Origin: a virus
IMG/VR virus record: IMGVR_UViG_3300046724_000158
Coordinates: 1-30,678 of that record
DNA length: 30,678 nucleotides
Reading direction: 5' to 3' (one strand)
Shown here: positions 25,101 through 29,783 of the stretch, one piece after another
How positions within the stretch are numbered: position 1 is the first letter of the stretch
Layout: the number at the start of each line of letters is the position of its first letter
The notes under the pieces: model-generated
Seen by the model: the letters and a program-made list of their open reading frames with translations, nothing else
Databases searched by the model: none
What the model was told of the DNA's origin: nothing
Translations under genes and position numbers: made by a program

Positions 25101-25604
25101 GGTGCGTTCAACCTGATCGGTGTGCCGGCCGCGGCGATCGGACTGACCACGTTGGGCGCGGTGGGTGGACCGATCTCGCGCGCCGTCGCCGGGGCGGCTC
25201 TGCAGTATGGCACCTCACCAGCGTCGGCGTCGGGGTTCGCCGGGATGGTGGCCGGCGAGAAGGGCGCCCAGCTGCCAAAGGAGACCAAGCCTGGCGAGTT
25301 ACCTGAACTACCAGGACCAGCGAGCTTGCCGAGCCTGCCCAGCCTTAGCAGCGAGCAGGATCAATCCGCGCAGGACCAGGGCGCCGGAGGTGGCTTGCTG
25401 CCATGGGGCCTGATGGACGATGTCGCGGTGCCGGCCTGGCGCGTGGCTGCGCCGATGCTGTCGCGCCTGCCAGGTCCGGTGAAGGCGGGTGCCCTAGGGC
25501 TGGGGGCGCTGACCGGGGCCAAGAGTTTCCTCGACACCACGGCACCCTGGCGCGGCGAAGACGCACGCCCGCCGAAGGCGGCCGAACAGGCGGCGCAGCC
25601 ATGA
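19140..25604 (+). CDS. Giant ejection protein with HEWTH metalloprotease-like domain (2154 aa)
   Basis: The ATG overlaps the lysozyme-like gene. Order of parts: three LPQTYSTPEESLAA repeats (residues 14-92); a Gly-rich hydrophobic segment (about 165-210, GGGLAGGAAGGAVGGPVGATIG); a disordered Pro/Glu linker (310-600); a coiled coil with a 35-residue duplication (700-780); a domain with FGHEWTHAIDH, where HEWTH (943-947) is an HExxH zinc-metalloprotease motif, followed by a FRE/SHEAYLAREM segment that recalls the polyvalent-protein-associated metalloprotease domains (LPD1 type); then about 900 helical residues with a Gly/Ala hydrophobic patch (AVGAGAAVHAASMAGAMVGVGLM). It is comparable in position and size class to T7 gp16-type internal proteins. 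It is probably injected with DNA. The protease function is inferred from the motif only. Confidence 0.8.
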   Translation: MPDGSNLSSILGALPQTYSTPEESLAAARPSPAAPPAAPSLDALPQTYSTPEESLAAPPAPTPTATLAQPAAVTSLDALPQTYSTPEESLAAGQAPAPSAAAPAQPGEAQPPQETGFFSGLISGVGASGREAAQLATGNAFTTDPNAQPEPTRGWFNELGYGIGHSVPVIGGGLAGGAAGGAVGGPVGATIGAALGVGGTSLLQDLVPTYQSAVQGGMSHDEAVDYSVKHALATGAIGAATAPLFELAPFKSAIGKILFQSLATQPAVGAAGRVGVPLVMGEPLPSAEDLVRGAGQDIATGAAFGVGHQVGGRVVEAIRPRPGPVGEAPPVSEPPPGPAVVPPAPVPDVSTPAAIPRDTAPATESVPGPAPERTTEPVPVPPPAEVPVAQAAPATPASETPVPSETVPTPPVQAPPARTENETPSSPDPAKLDAINEHIAAGKSLAYTTQGDGTITVGPSLDTETHVPVTLTAGEQRAFRNADLDAESTDPQERAAGKAQVQEILKTAVQRVTLPPDDGRSIPAGPEPTTGVGEAGAARLPAEQPGGVRPGDTAVGAPDTQAAPPTDQGQTGQTPPPFETGPTSGVAPGVFGPPKEAQVPTLAPAPGPVPETGPGTSQTPQTRGDQYRAAVAELDARNAPDSDYRSILSTGAKNPLRKGETWRGRVLDFARQADAEGVGPETTGPTPNRFADLDRQIAARDALAAQAPGLGGANEARVVRLDKQIAAHEQALQASDPQLTKLRATRDALTAQPVGLGGTNEARVAQLDKQIAARERTLQAKVRQTPGGPRVGGRKQPFTGPPEVGASKGLNDYKFNNGTSVWQSVLDEAGHSADLAINKPVAWQVKVLTDHMKNKFGFRGVEVVGRQGKDATPVDQKVARDAMLDMTRSITDGMATLGEPYAAASNNGQVKLVLEPRGSTGYHGVYSTAGEIRIVGGANSFGHEWTHAIDHTVAERLTGNPAQMNKLLSQYARDGVLNPRDGVQAAMAKLINIHFYKREAQAARQLALEITAAKTDRLGQPTQGALEAQRQLDLLERGGSLLHIEPSAFREASMDFHPPKRGYYGSIMELLGRSHEAYLAREMQNAGVDPRGFVMPDEAYINETDRALKMLYPKADDRSDIFAGWAEFHRQMRNEMVLSQGKPPGAFSDLGISDPSRLSVTAPMSGGTALAGWLREEANRYANFTKNLAGVGLYDKSRPDPGDKTLTRRIADTFRAVGFASHSMAETIIKRAPEGARPYLREIMDRWTPAPGEGRYTGASLEEARQNRETEWLRRYGNILNKHGLDPRTMTNEENDMIRHVMTTGEDRFPTDPLDPNSPTKPIPANLIRVAGKDGLRPLLDEGWATSDAAGLDTGYAKSGYFPRLWDIAKIFANPARFREAAGKLHALIFDQEVGAPGKDPTALLEKWTTLSGTDRDNAPAELATQMEQLAKSMRRQRQIEEQLNTPFSSGNPVTLRAELAALKTEIQQQAEAAHALLRDHIAETASGNWFARLMRAGHHDFDTVGPSGKYLNARVLPPETDTIMREFLRTNINDAIPNYLIAVARRTADAERFGAHGEDLDRLLDAAARVPGMDGNDLIQFENLTNNVRGRISYRNLGPLQKIHNAIQTYGAVVTMPRALWASLAEPMNGGLATGEMRVPFKIFASQFGQLMRTASSRERSELADFLNVTTSPMHDTVMLSRMSADYSDSPLLNRLMGWYYRVTGLTQLTNSQRIGATAGGDWFLNKLAQHYQDEGTDTAAVNRRDNATRWFRELGLNDPIHADFAKWMTDKNGALPSPHQLLTDATGMAGAYGLAMRRLVNRIIQQPTAADRPMMARVPIIGLAYQLMHFNYQFARNVLNPAIGQVEHAYSRARAQGSGRLGATAVGAGAAVHAASMAGAMVGVGLMTTMVRQALFAPDQWKKHEEDGDLWDYLLGLAMQRSGLNGTLDPIIQVATNLRYNADLSSLLDGASMNWIAKNAQDVIQPLVSANDSPNTNTRYFNAARGAFNLIGVPAAAIGLTTLGAVGGPISRAVAGAALQYGTSPASASGFAGMVAGEKGAQLPKETKPGELPELPGPASLPSLPSLSSEQDQSAQDQGAGGGLLPWGLMDDVAVPAWRVAAPMLSRLPGPVKAGALGLGALTGAKSFLDTTAPWRGEDARPPKAAEQAAQP
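19179..19415 (+). repeat. Three copies of a 42-nt coding repeat in the giant gene
   Basis: Copies at 19179-19220, 19269-19310 and 19374-19415 each encode LPQTYSTPEESLAA and differ by only a few synonymous bases. They are separated by Ala/Pro-rich linkers of different length. Strict protein identity with synonymous drift suggests selection on the peptide, such as a binding epitope displayed three times. Confidence 0.9.
21237..21479 (+). repeat. Imperfect 105-nt duplication in the giant gene
   Basis: Copies 21237-21341 and 21375-21479 encode 35-residue units with the pattern RDALxAQxxGLGGxNEARVxxLDKQIAAxExxLQA. An 11-codon spacer separates them. Both lie in the predicted coiled-coil part before the protease-like domain. 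Confidence 0.85.
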
Positions 25605-25771
25605 GTTGGTTCGTCGTGTCTGGCGCCAGACAAACAGCCGAAAATACCCGTCGCGTTGTCTCTTGTGTTTTGTGTGCGAATTACACACACAGTCTAAACG
25701 ACACAGAAAACACTCATAATATCAATGGCTTATACCTGGTTTGTCGCCCTACAAACCCCTCTGAAAAGTAA
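25601..25771 (+). CDS. Doubtful 56-aa ORF after the giant gene
   Basis: An ATG overlaps the giant gene stop (ATGA), which is the operon's usual arrangement, and the frame stays open for 56 codons (MSWFVVSGARQTAENTRR...). Against it: no ribosome site, poor codon usage with low GC3, and three inverted repeats that run through it. It may be a decayed gene or a chance frame read into a regulatory spacer. Confidence 0.3.
   Translation: MSWFVVSGARQTAENTRRVVSCVLCANYTHSLNDTENTHNINGLYLVCRPTNPSEK
25617..25757. repeat. Cluster of three short inverted repeats
   Basis: Three dyads lie in 140 nt: a perfect 16-nt palindrome TGTCTGGC-GCCAGACA (25617-25632); TGTGTG / CACACA with a 7-nt loop (25671-25689); and GGTTTGT / ACAAACC with a 6-nt loop (25738-25757). 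They may act as RNA hairpins at the 3' end of the virion transcript or as protein-binding sites. Confidence 0.6.
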
Positions 25772-26137
25772 AGCCCTGGACAAATATACACTAATGATTT
25801 CAATGACTTAGCCGACGTTGTTGTGTGTAGTGTTGTGCGATATTTGGCGGTTGATGTGTGAATTGCGCAGGAGGCGGTGATGTCGTGGGTGGCGTGGGGG
25901 GCAATACTGGTGGTGATGGTGGCGGGTCCGGTATTGGCGTGGACGGTGATCCGCCTGCCGCCGGAGGATTGATTGCCGGCAATGGATATACCCCCTCAAG
26001 GTATCCGGCCATAAAGTCGCCGTGTGTCCTGGTTCGCACACAAGACACGACAGATCGTGCCAGACATGGATCGAAAACATGCTGATTATATCTGGTAAAT
26101 TCTGTGTAAGCAGGCCACGACAAACCAGTGTGCGAAT
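25670..26137. repeat. Dispersed TTCGCACAC-type motif, three copies
   Basis: TTGTGTGCGAA occurs at 25670-25680, its exact reverse complement at 26033-26043, and GTGTGCGAAT again at 26128-26137. Next to the last copy, CGACAAACCAG (26118-26128) is the exact reverse complement of 25736-25746. The copies therefore form a degenerate composite element in both orientations within the convergence zone. Confidence 0.5.
25880..25972 (+). CDS. Small one-helix membrane protein (30 aa)
   Basis: This micro-ORF is too short for standard gene finding. The ATG at 25880 follows AGGAGG (25869-25874) at 5-nt spacing, the best ribosome site in the convergence zone. Codons are GC3-rich (tgg, gtg, gcg, ctg), in contrast to the surrounding AT-richer spacer, which supports real coding. 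The peptide starts MSWVAWGAILVVMVAGPVLA and ends WTVIRLPPED: one membrane helix with a short acidic tail. It is the last rightward gene before the polymerase terminus. A lysis accessory or membrane-depolarising role is possible; there is no direct evidence. Confidence 0.55.
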   Translation: MSWVAWGAILVVMVAGPVLAWTVIRLPPED

Positions 26138-26162
26138 GATTTTCAAACGCCACCAGACAAAG

Positions 26163-28070
26163 TCAGCCCTTCTGGTAACGCCGCACGACAAAGCCCGCCG
26201 CATTGATCGGCAGACCGGGCGCCCAACCTGGGGTCCGGCGCATCACCTTGAGCATCAAATCCAGGGTCGGCTCGGCGTCGGTCTCGGGGACTTCCGCGAT
26301 CAGCTCGTCGTGGATGGTGGCGATCAGCGGTTGCTGCACCAGGGTCAACATCGCCTCGACCATCACGTCGCGGGCCACCGCTTGCGTAACATTTTCCGCG
26401 ACCTTGCCCGGCCACGATCTCAGTCTGAGCCAGTTGCCACCCAGCGAGCCGAGATAGGTGAACTCGTCGAAGCCCTTGTCGTTCTGCTCGATCCGCGGGT
26501 GCCTGTAGACCAGATGCCGGCCGCTCGGCAGGCGGATCAGCAGCCGGCGAGGACGATGGATGAACGTCAGGAAACCTAACCGTTCCGAGGCGCCAGGACC
26601 GGCCCGCAACACCCGCATCAAGGTGCGGTGCCCCTCCCACCACAACGTCACGATGTGAGCGTTCAGGGCACGCCACGCCATGACCGCGTCCATCGCCTCG
26701 ATCTCGCTAAGGACCACGTTGTAAGAGAGCGCGGTCTGCCGGAACCGCTCGGCACCCATACCGAACCCCGCGGCCAAAACTAACACTTTGCCCAGCTGTC
26801 TGTTAGTGGAGCCGATGGCGTTGGCGGTGGCCGTGTAGATGTCCTTACCGGCAGCGAACACCGTCAGGGCGTCCTGCTGGCCAGCCAGCCAGGCCAGCAC
26901 GCGGGCCTCGATCTGCGACAGGTCGGCGACCACCAGCCGGTGCAAGGGCGCCGCCATGATGGTGGAGCGCAGGCAGCTGGCGACCACGCCCAGGGCGCTG
27001 TCCTCGAACAGCATGGCGAGGTCGTCGGGGGTGGCGCCTGAGCGGATCGCGCGGATCGCCGCGGGCACGTCCCTGATCGATCCCCGGAACAGGTTCTGCG
27101 GCTGGAACCGCCGACCGGCCCAGCGTCCAGTGCGGCCGGCGCCGTAGAATTGAAAAGCACCCTTTACGCGGCCGTCCAGGGACCGTGCGGCGGCGATGGC
27201 GGCCAATTTGGCGGTTGACGCCCGGGAGGCGTCCAGACGGGCCTGGAGGACCTTCCTGGGGCCGTCCGGCAGGCCAGGGTCCGCGAGCCAAGCTTTCACC
27301 GTGTCACGCTTAAGGTCGGGCATGTCGACGCCCTGGAAGAACAGCCAGGTGCGCAGCTGCGCTACCTGGTTCAGTGAGGTGACCTGGCCGTTGGTGAGCC
27401 GCACTACGTCACGGCCCAACTGGTCCCGCGCCCGCTCGGTCAGCGTCGCCAGGTCCTGCACGAGCGAGTAGTCGATGCCGAGACCACGCTGGTTGATGTG
27501 GTGGTCCAGCTCGAATACCTGGCGCTCGCGCGGGGAGAGTTCAGGCAGGCGGCTGTCCAGCTCACGCTCGGCGAGGACGTCTTGAGCGCAGTATTCGCAG
27601 AGCTTCTGGAACCGACCGGGGTCGGTCTCGTGCCACCAGGTGGTCGGGTTCAAGGACCGTGGCCGGGCGAACCGCAGCATCAAGTCTCGCGCGGTTGGAT
27701 CTTTGCGGAACCGCAGACCTATGGCTCGGCCGCCCACGTCCAGGCTCGCCGGATAGCCGGCGACCAAACTTCGGGCCATGGTGCAGGACCACTGGGGCAG
27801 CGGAACTACAGGCCAGCCATGAGGGACCAGTTTGGCGAAATACATTGCGTGTTCAAACATATAATTATGCGCAACGACGATGGCCCCGGATTGAACCGCA
27901 TTTACGAAACAAGCAGGCGGCGGCCCGGTTAGCCAGGTCTCGACCGGTCCCGCATCAATCGTGAAGCAAGCCACGGTGATCCGCGTGGACAGATGCTCGG
28001 CATAAGCATGGGCGCCGGTGCGGCGTAAATCGGCGAGACTTGTAGTTTCAAGATCAAGAATTATGCGCAC
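26163..28070 (-). CDS. Family A DNA polymerase with 3'-5' exonuclease
   Basis: This is the replicative phage polymerase. The start must be the GTG at 28070 because a stop lies two codons upstream; no ribosome site is seen. Exonuclease domain: Exo I LDLETT with D6/E8, Exo II AHNYMFEHAMY (67-77), Exo III YCAQDV with D164. Polymerase domain: FYGAGRTGRWAGRRFQPQNL (308-327) of the template/primer-binding region, motif A VVADLSQIEAR (380-390, D383), motif B RQLGKVLVLAAGFGMG (424-439) and motif C IHDEL (586-590, D588/E589). All catalytic residues are present. The 635 aa length fits phage-type polymerases lacking the 5' nuclease. It is the last gene of the leftward block. Confidence 0.95.
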   Translation of the reverse strand: MRIILDLETTSLADLRRTGAHAYAEHLSTRITVACFTIDAGPVETWLTGPPPACFVNAVQSGAIVVAHNYMFEHAMYFAKLVPHGWPVVPLPQWSCTMARSLVAGYPASLDVGGRAIGLRFRKDPTARDLMLRFARPRSLNPTTWWHETDPGRFQKLCEYCAQDVLAERELDSRLPELSPRERQVFELDHHINQRGLGIDYSLVQDLATLTERARDQLGRDVVRLTNGQVTSLNQVAQLRTWLFFQGVDMPDLKRDTVKAWLADPGLPDGPRKVLQARLDASRASTAKLAAIAAARSLDGRVKGAFQFYGAGRTGRWAGRRFQPQNLFRGSIRDVPAAIRAIRSGATPDDLAMLFEDSALGVVASCLRSTIMAAPLHRLVVADLSQIEARVLAWLAGQQDALTVFAAGKDIYTATANAIGSTNRQLGKVLVLAAGFGMGAERFRQTALSYNVVLSEIEAMDAVMAWRALNAHIVTLWWEGHRTLMRVLRAGPGASERLGFLTFIHRPRRLLIRLPSGRHLVYRHPRIEQNDKGFDEFTYLGSLGGNWLRLRSWPGKVAENVTQAVARDVMVEAMLTLVQQPLIATIHDELIAEVPETDAEPTLDLMLKVMRRTPGWAPGLPINAAGFVVRRYQKG

Positions 28071-28080
28071 GGATCAGAAC

Positions 28081-28140
28081 GCTGCGTTGAGAGGCGACGC
28101 GTTGCGCAGCGTAACGTAGCGGGGCCGCGCGGGGCGCGAG
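28081..28140. repeat. Pentanucleotide-phased tract 1a (12 units)
   Basis: Reading in 5-nt steps from 28081, 11 of 12 units start with G and 9 of 12 end in GC (for example gctgc, gaggc, gacgc, gttgc). Consensus on the plus strand is G-N-N-G-C. It lies directly upstream of the polymerase start on the transcribed strand, and is separated from tract 1b by the dyad operators. Confidence 0.75.
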
Positions 28141-28142
28141 AC

Positions 28143-28167
28143 GGACAAAGTGTCGGACATTTTGTCC
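28143..28167. promoter_or_regulatory. Two tandem 12-bp operator-like dyads upstream of polymerase
   Basis: GGACAAAGTGTC (28143-28154) is followed immediately by GGACATTTTGTC (28155-28166) and C. Each has the form GGACA-N3-TGTC, and the second extends to a perfect GGACA/TGTCC dyad. The outer arms also pair (GGACAAA with TTTGTCC), so the whole could form one hairpin in RNA. This AT-richer island cleanly interrupts the pentanucleotide tract. It looks like a paired binding site for a dimeric regulator controlling the polymerase gene. Confidence 0.5.
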
Positions 28168-28190
28168 GGTGAACCAAACTAGAACACGTT

Positions 28191-28330
28191 GCGGTGTGCT
28201 GCGGCGCAGAACGTCGTGACGCGGTGCAGCACTGCAGAGCGCGGCAAGGCGTTGCGCGGCGCAGCAGAGCGAAGCGCCGCGAAGCGCGACGAGGCAGAGC
28301 GTTGTGTGGCGTGGCGCGGCGCAGCGGAGG
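28191..28330. repeat. Pentanucleotide-phased tract 1b (28 units)
   Basis: Reading in 5-nt steps from 28191, all 28 units begin with a purine and 19 end in GC (for example gcagc, gaagc, gccgc, gaggc). The tract ends 2 nt before the stop of the next leftward gene at 28333, so it fills the intergenic space. The only ORF through it translates the repeat as Arg/Ala/Pro-rich sequence and is not a gene. Confidence 0.8.
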
Positions 28331-28332
28331 TT

Positions 28333-28839
28333 TCACTTGCCAGGACGAGGCAGCAACTTGAGCTGATCTGCCACGGCTAACATTACCTGCCCCACCGGTA
28401 ACGGCTTCACATCGTCAGGCACGCTGCGGACAACTCGCTCGGTGGTGAGGTGCTGGATCATGCCCAGCACAGACAGCTCACGGGTGGCAGCGAGCAGCGC
28501 ATCATTGGGCATGGCGTTGGCGGTTTCCAACGCACGGCCCATGGTTGTGCTGGCGCGGCGGGCGGTGCTGCGGATGCGCTTGCGGGCGTGACCACCGAAG
28601 GACGCAGCCTGTTCGGCCGGCAGACGCTTGTAGCCAGTGCGGTAAACACACTGAAACAGGGCACCTGCTTCGCGGTTCGCGAGTTTGATGGCGCGCATGA
28701 TGAGATACCGCCGCTGCAAGATGTCCACACCGATGGTCGCGGACAGCGCGGTATATGTGGCAGTCTCACCGATCGTCGTGGCCAGGAGACGATCGGTCAG
28801 CCGGCGGATGTCCGGCGAGGATTTACGAAGCGTGAACAC
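28333..28839 (-). CDS. Small wHTH-like protein of the replication block (168 aa)
   Basis: I chose the GTG at 28839: a GAAAGGA ribosome site lies about 9 nt upstream, and the longer reading runs into the pentanucleotide tract. The region TATYTALSATIGVDILQRRYLIMRAIKLANRE looks like a helix-turn-helix, followed by a beta hairpin-like LFQCVYRTGYKRL, suggesting a winged-helix DNA-binding fold. A basic segment (HARKRIRSTARRASTTMGRAL) comes next, then a helical C-terminus (ATRELSVLGMIQHL). The family is not recognised by name. Its place between polymerase and the RAMP-like gene suggests a DNA-binding regulator or replication accessory protein, possibly acting at the dyads upstream of the polymerase. 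Confidence 0.75.
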   Translation of the reverse strand: MFTLRKSSPDIRRLTDRLLATTIGETATYTALSATIGVDILQRRYLIMRAIKLANREAGALFQCVYRTGYKRLPAEQAASFGGHARKRIRSTARRASTTMGRALETANAMPNDALLAATRELSVLGMIQHLTTERVVRSVPDDVKPLPVGQVMLAVADQLKLLPRPGK

Positions 28840-28861
28840 GGTGTGACGTCCTTTCGTTGGA

Positions 28862-28991
28862 ATAGCGTTGCGTTGCGCGGTGCAGCGCAGCATCGCGCGG
28901 CGGTGCGGGACAGTGCGTTGTGTTGAGTAGCGGGGCGTTGCACCGCAATGCAACGCAAGGCGGAGCGTGGCGAGGCGCGGCGCCGTGATGT
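28862..28991. repeat. Pentanucleotide-phased tract 2 (26 units)
   Basis: In 5-nt steps from 28862 all 26 units start with a purine (19 G, 7 A) and 20 end in GC (gttgc, gcagc, aatgc, aacgc, ggagc). This is the cleanest of the tracts. It begins just after the ribosome-site region of the 28839 gene and runs exactly to the stop of the next gene at 28991. Confidence 0.85.
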
Positions 28992-29587
28992 CAAGCAGCG
29001 AGCAGTTCGCGATTGTTCTGCCACACGAGCTTGTCCAGTGCGAACCGTCCGTTGATACCGCCTTTTTCGGGGCGGAACCGACCGACGCCGATATAGAGAC
29101 CCGCCAACTCCAGCATCTCGCGGAACACCGGCTCGGTGATGATCGGGTCCAGTATGTGAATGTCAAAGGTCGTGGACCACTCCGGCATGATTGGAAAGCG
29201 ACGCGTCACCCGCTTGCCGGAGCCTCGCACACCATCTGCGTTGGCAGAAATCGTGACCGAGACCACTGTTGCGGGGTCAATGTTGAGGCTCGGGTCTTCC
29301 AGCAGGAAAATCCCGGCAGTAAACTTGGCCGTCCAGGTCGCCTTACCTTGTCCTGGGATCTGACGCTTGGAGTATTTGGCGGCAGCCGCCAGGGCCTGTT
29401 GAAAACCATGTGCCGGTAACACGACAGTCAGTTTGCCGTCACGCACGGCGGTGTTGAGTTTGGACCGCCAGGTGCGAGCGTCATAGGCGTCAGGGCTTTC
29501 GCTTTCCAGGCGTGGTTCGTCATGCTGGTGCGACTGCGACAGGGGTGAGATGCCACGGAGTGTGACTGTTGCGATGGAGGATTTCAT
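28991..29587 (-). CDS. Replication-block protein with RAMP-like Gly-rich motif (198 aa)
   Basis: The ATG at 29587 has an AGGA site about 8 nt upstream; the longer reading crosses tract 3 and is rejected. The N-terminus IATVTLRGISPLSQSHQHDE and the DAYDARTWRSKL segment are followed by FQQALAAAAKYSKRQI, FTAGIFLLEDPSL and, near the C-terminus, ELAGLYIGVGRFRPEKGGINGRF. The order 'TLxGxSPLSxS ... VFxxxLExAGxxxGxGRFRPxxGGxxGRF' is one I recall from uncharacterised phage proteins. The glycine-rich GxGRFRPxxGG loop is reminiscent of the G-loop of RAMP/Cas7-like RNA-binding proteins. That similarity is by eye and unproven. It lies beside the SSB and polymerase genes, so a nucleic-acid-binding role is reasonable. 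Confidence 0.75.
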   Translation of the reverse strand: MKSSIATVTLRGISPLSQSHQHDEPRLESESPDAYDARTWRSKLNTAVRDGKLTVVLPAHGFQQALAAAAKYSKRQIPGQGKATWTAKFTAGIFLLEDPSLNIDPATVVSVTISANADGVRGSGKRVTRRFPIMPEWSTTFDIHILDPIITEPVFREMLELAGLYIGVGRFRPEKGGINGRFALDKLVWQNNRELLAA

Positions 29588-29606
29588 GGTCAGGTTCCTG
29601 TTTGCG

Positions 29607-29772
29607 GTTGCGTTACGATGATAGCGCGTTGCGTTGCAGGGAGTCGCGGAGCGCCGCACTACGGAGCGCCACGAAGAGTAGCGGGAAGAGGCGGGGCGCT
29701 GCGGAACAGTGCGATGCGTTGCGGGGAGGAGCGATACGCCGCGAGACGGGGTGATGCGTAGCGATGCGTCGG
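29607..29772. repeat. Pentanucleotide-phased tract 3 (about 33 units, one phase slip)
   Basis: A short run from 29607 (gttgc, gttac, gatga) is followed by a 1-nt phase slip. From 29628, 29 units run in perfect 5-nt phase: all 29 start with a purine and 18 end in GC (gtcgc, ggagc, gccgc, gatgc, gtagc). It fills the spacer between the RAMP-like gene start and the SSB stop at 29784. It is strongly purine-rich on the plus strand. Confidence 0.8.
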
Positions 29773-29783
29773 CGCGACAGAAA

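Larger units (their letters stand above)
25605..26162. other. Convergence zone between rightward and leftward operons
   Basis: This 558-nt stretch separates the end of the virion operon from the end of the polymerase gene on the other strand. It is lower in GC than the flanks. It contains one well-supported micro-ORF (25880-25972), a doubtful one (25601-25771), several inverted repeats and a dispersed TTCGCACAC-type word. No clear T-rich intrinsic terminator is visible, although transcription from both sides must end here. A GC hairpin with a bulge near 25976-26010 is the best candidate. Confidence 0.6.

Noticed and set aside
25725-25811. 28-codon ORF starting MAYTWFVALQ
   Set aside because: No Shine-Dalgarno sequence, overlaps inverted repeats, and its similarity to the start of the 25601 ORF is better explained by short nucleotide repeats.
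25800-26153. 117-codon minus-strand ORF in the convergence zone
   Set aside because: Pro/Thr-rich translation antisense to the well-supported 25880 micro-ORF, no ribosome site, and it crosses the inverted repeats.
28061-28336. 91-codon minus-strand ORF upstream of the polymerase
   Set aside because: It simply translates the 5-nt-phased tract (Arg/Ala/Cys/Thr-rich), overlaps the operator-like dyads and has no ribosome site.
28081-29772. CRISPR array in the repeated tracts
   Set aside because: No conserved long repeat or unique spacers; the period is 5 nt and there are no cas genes.
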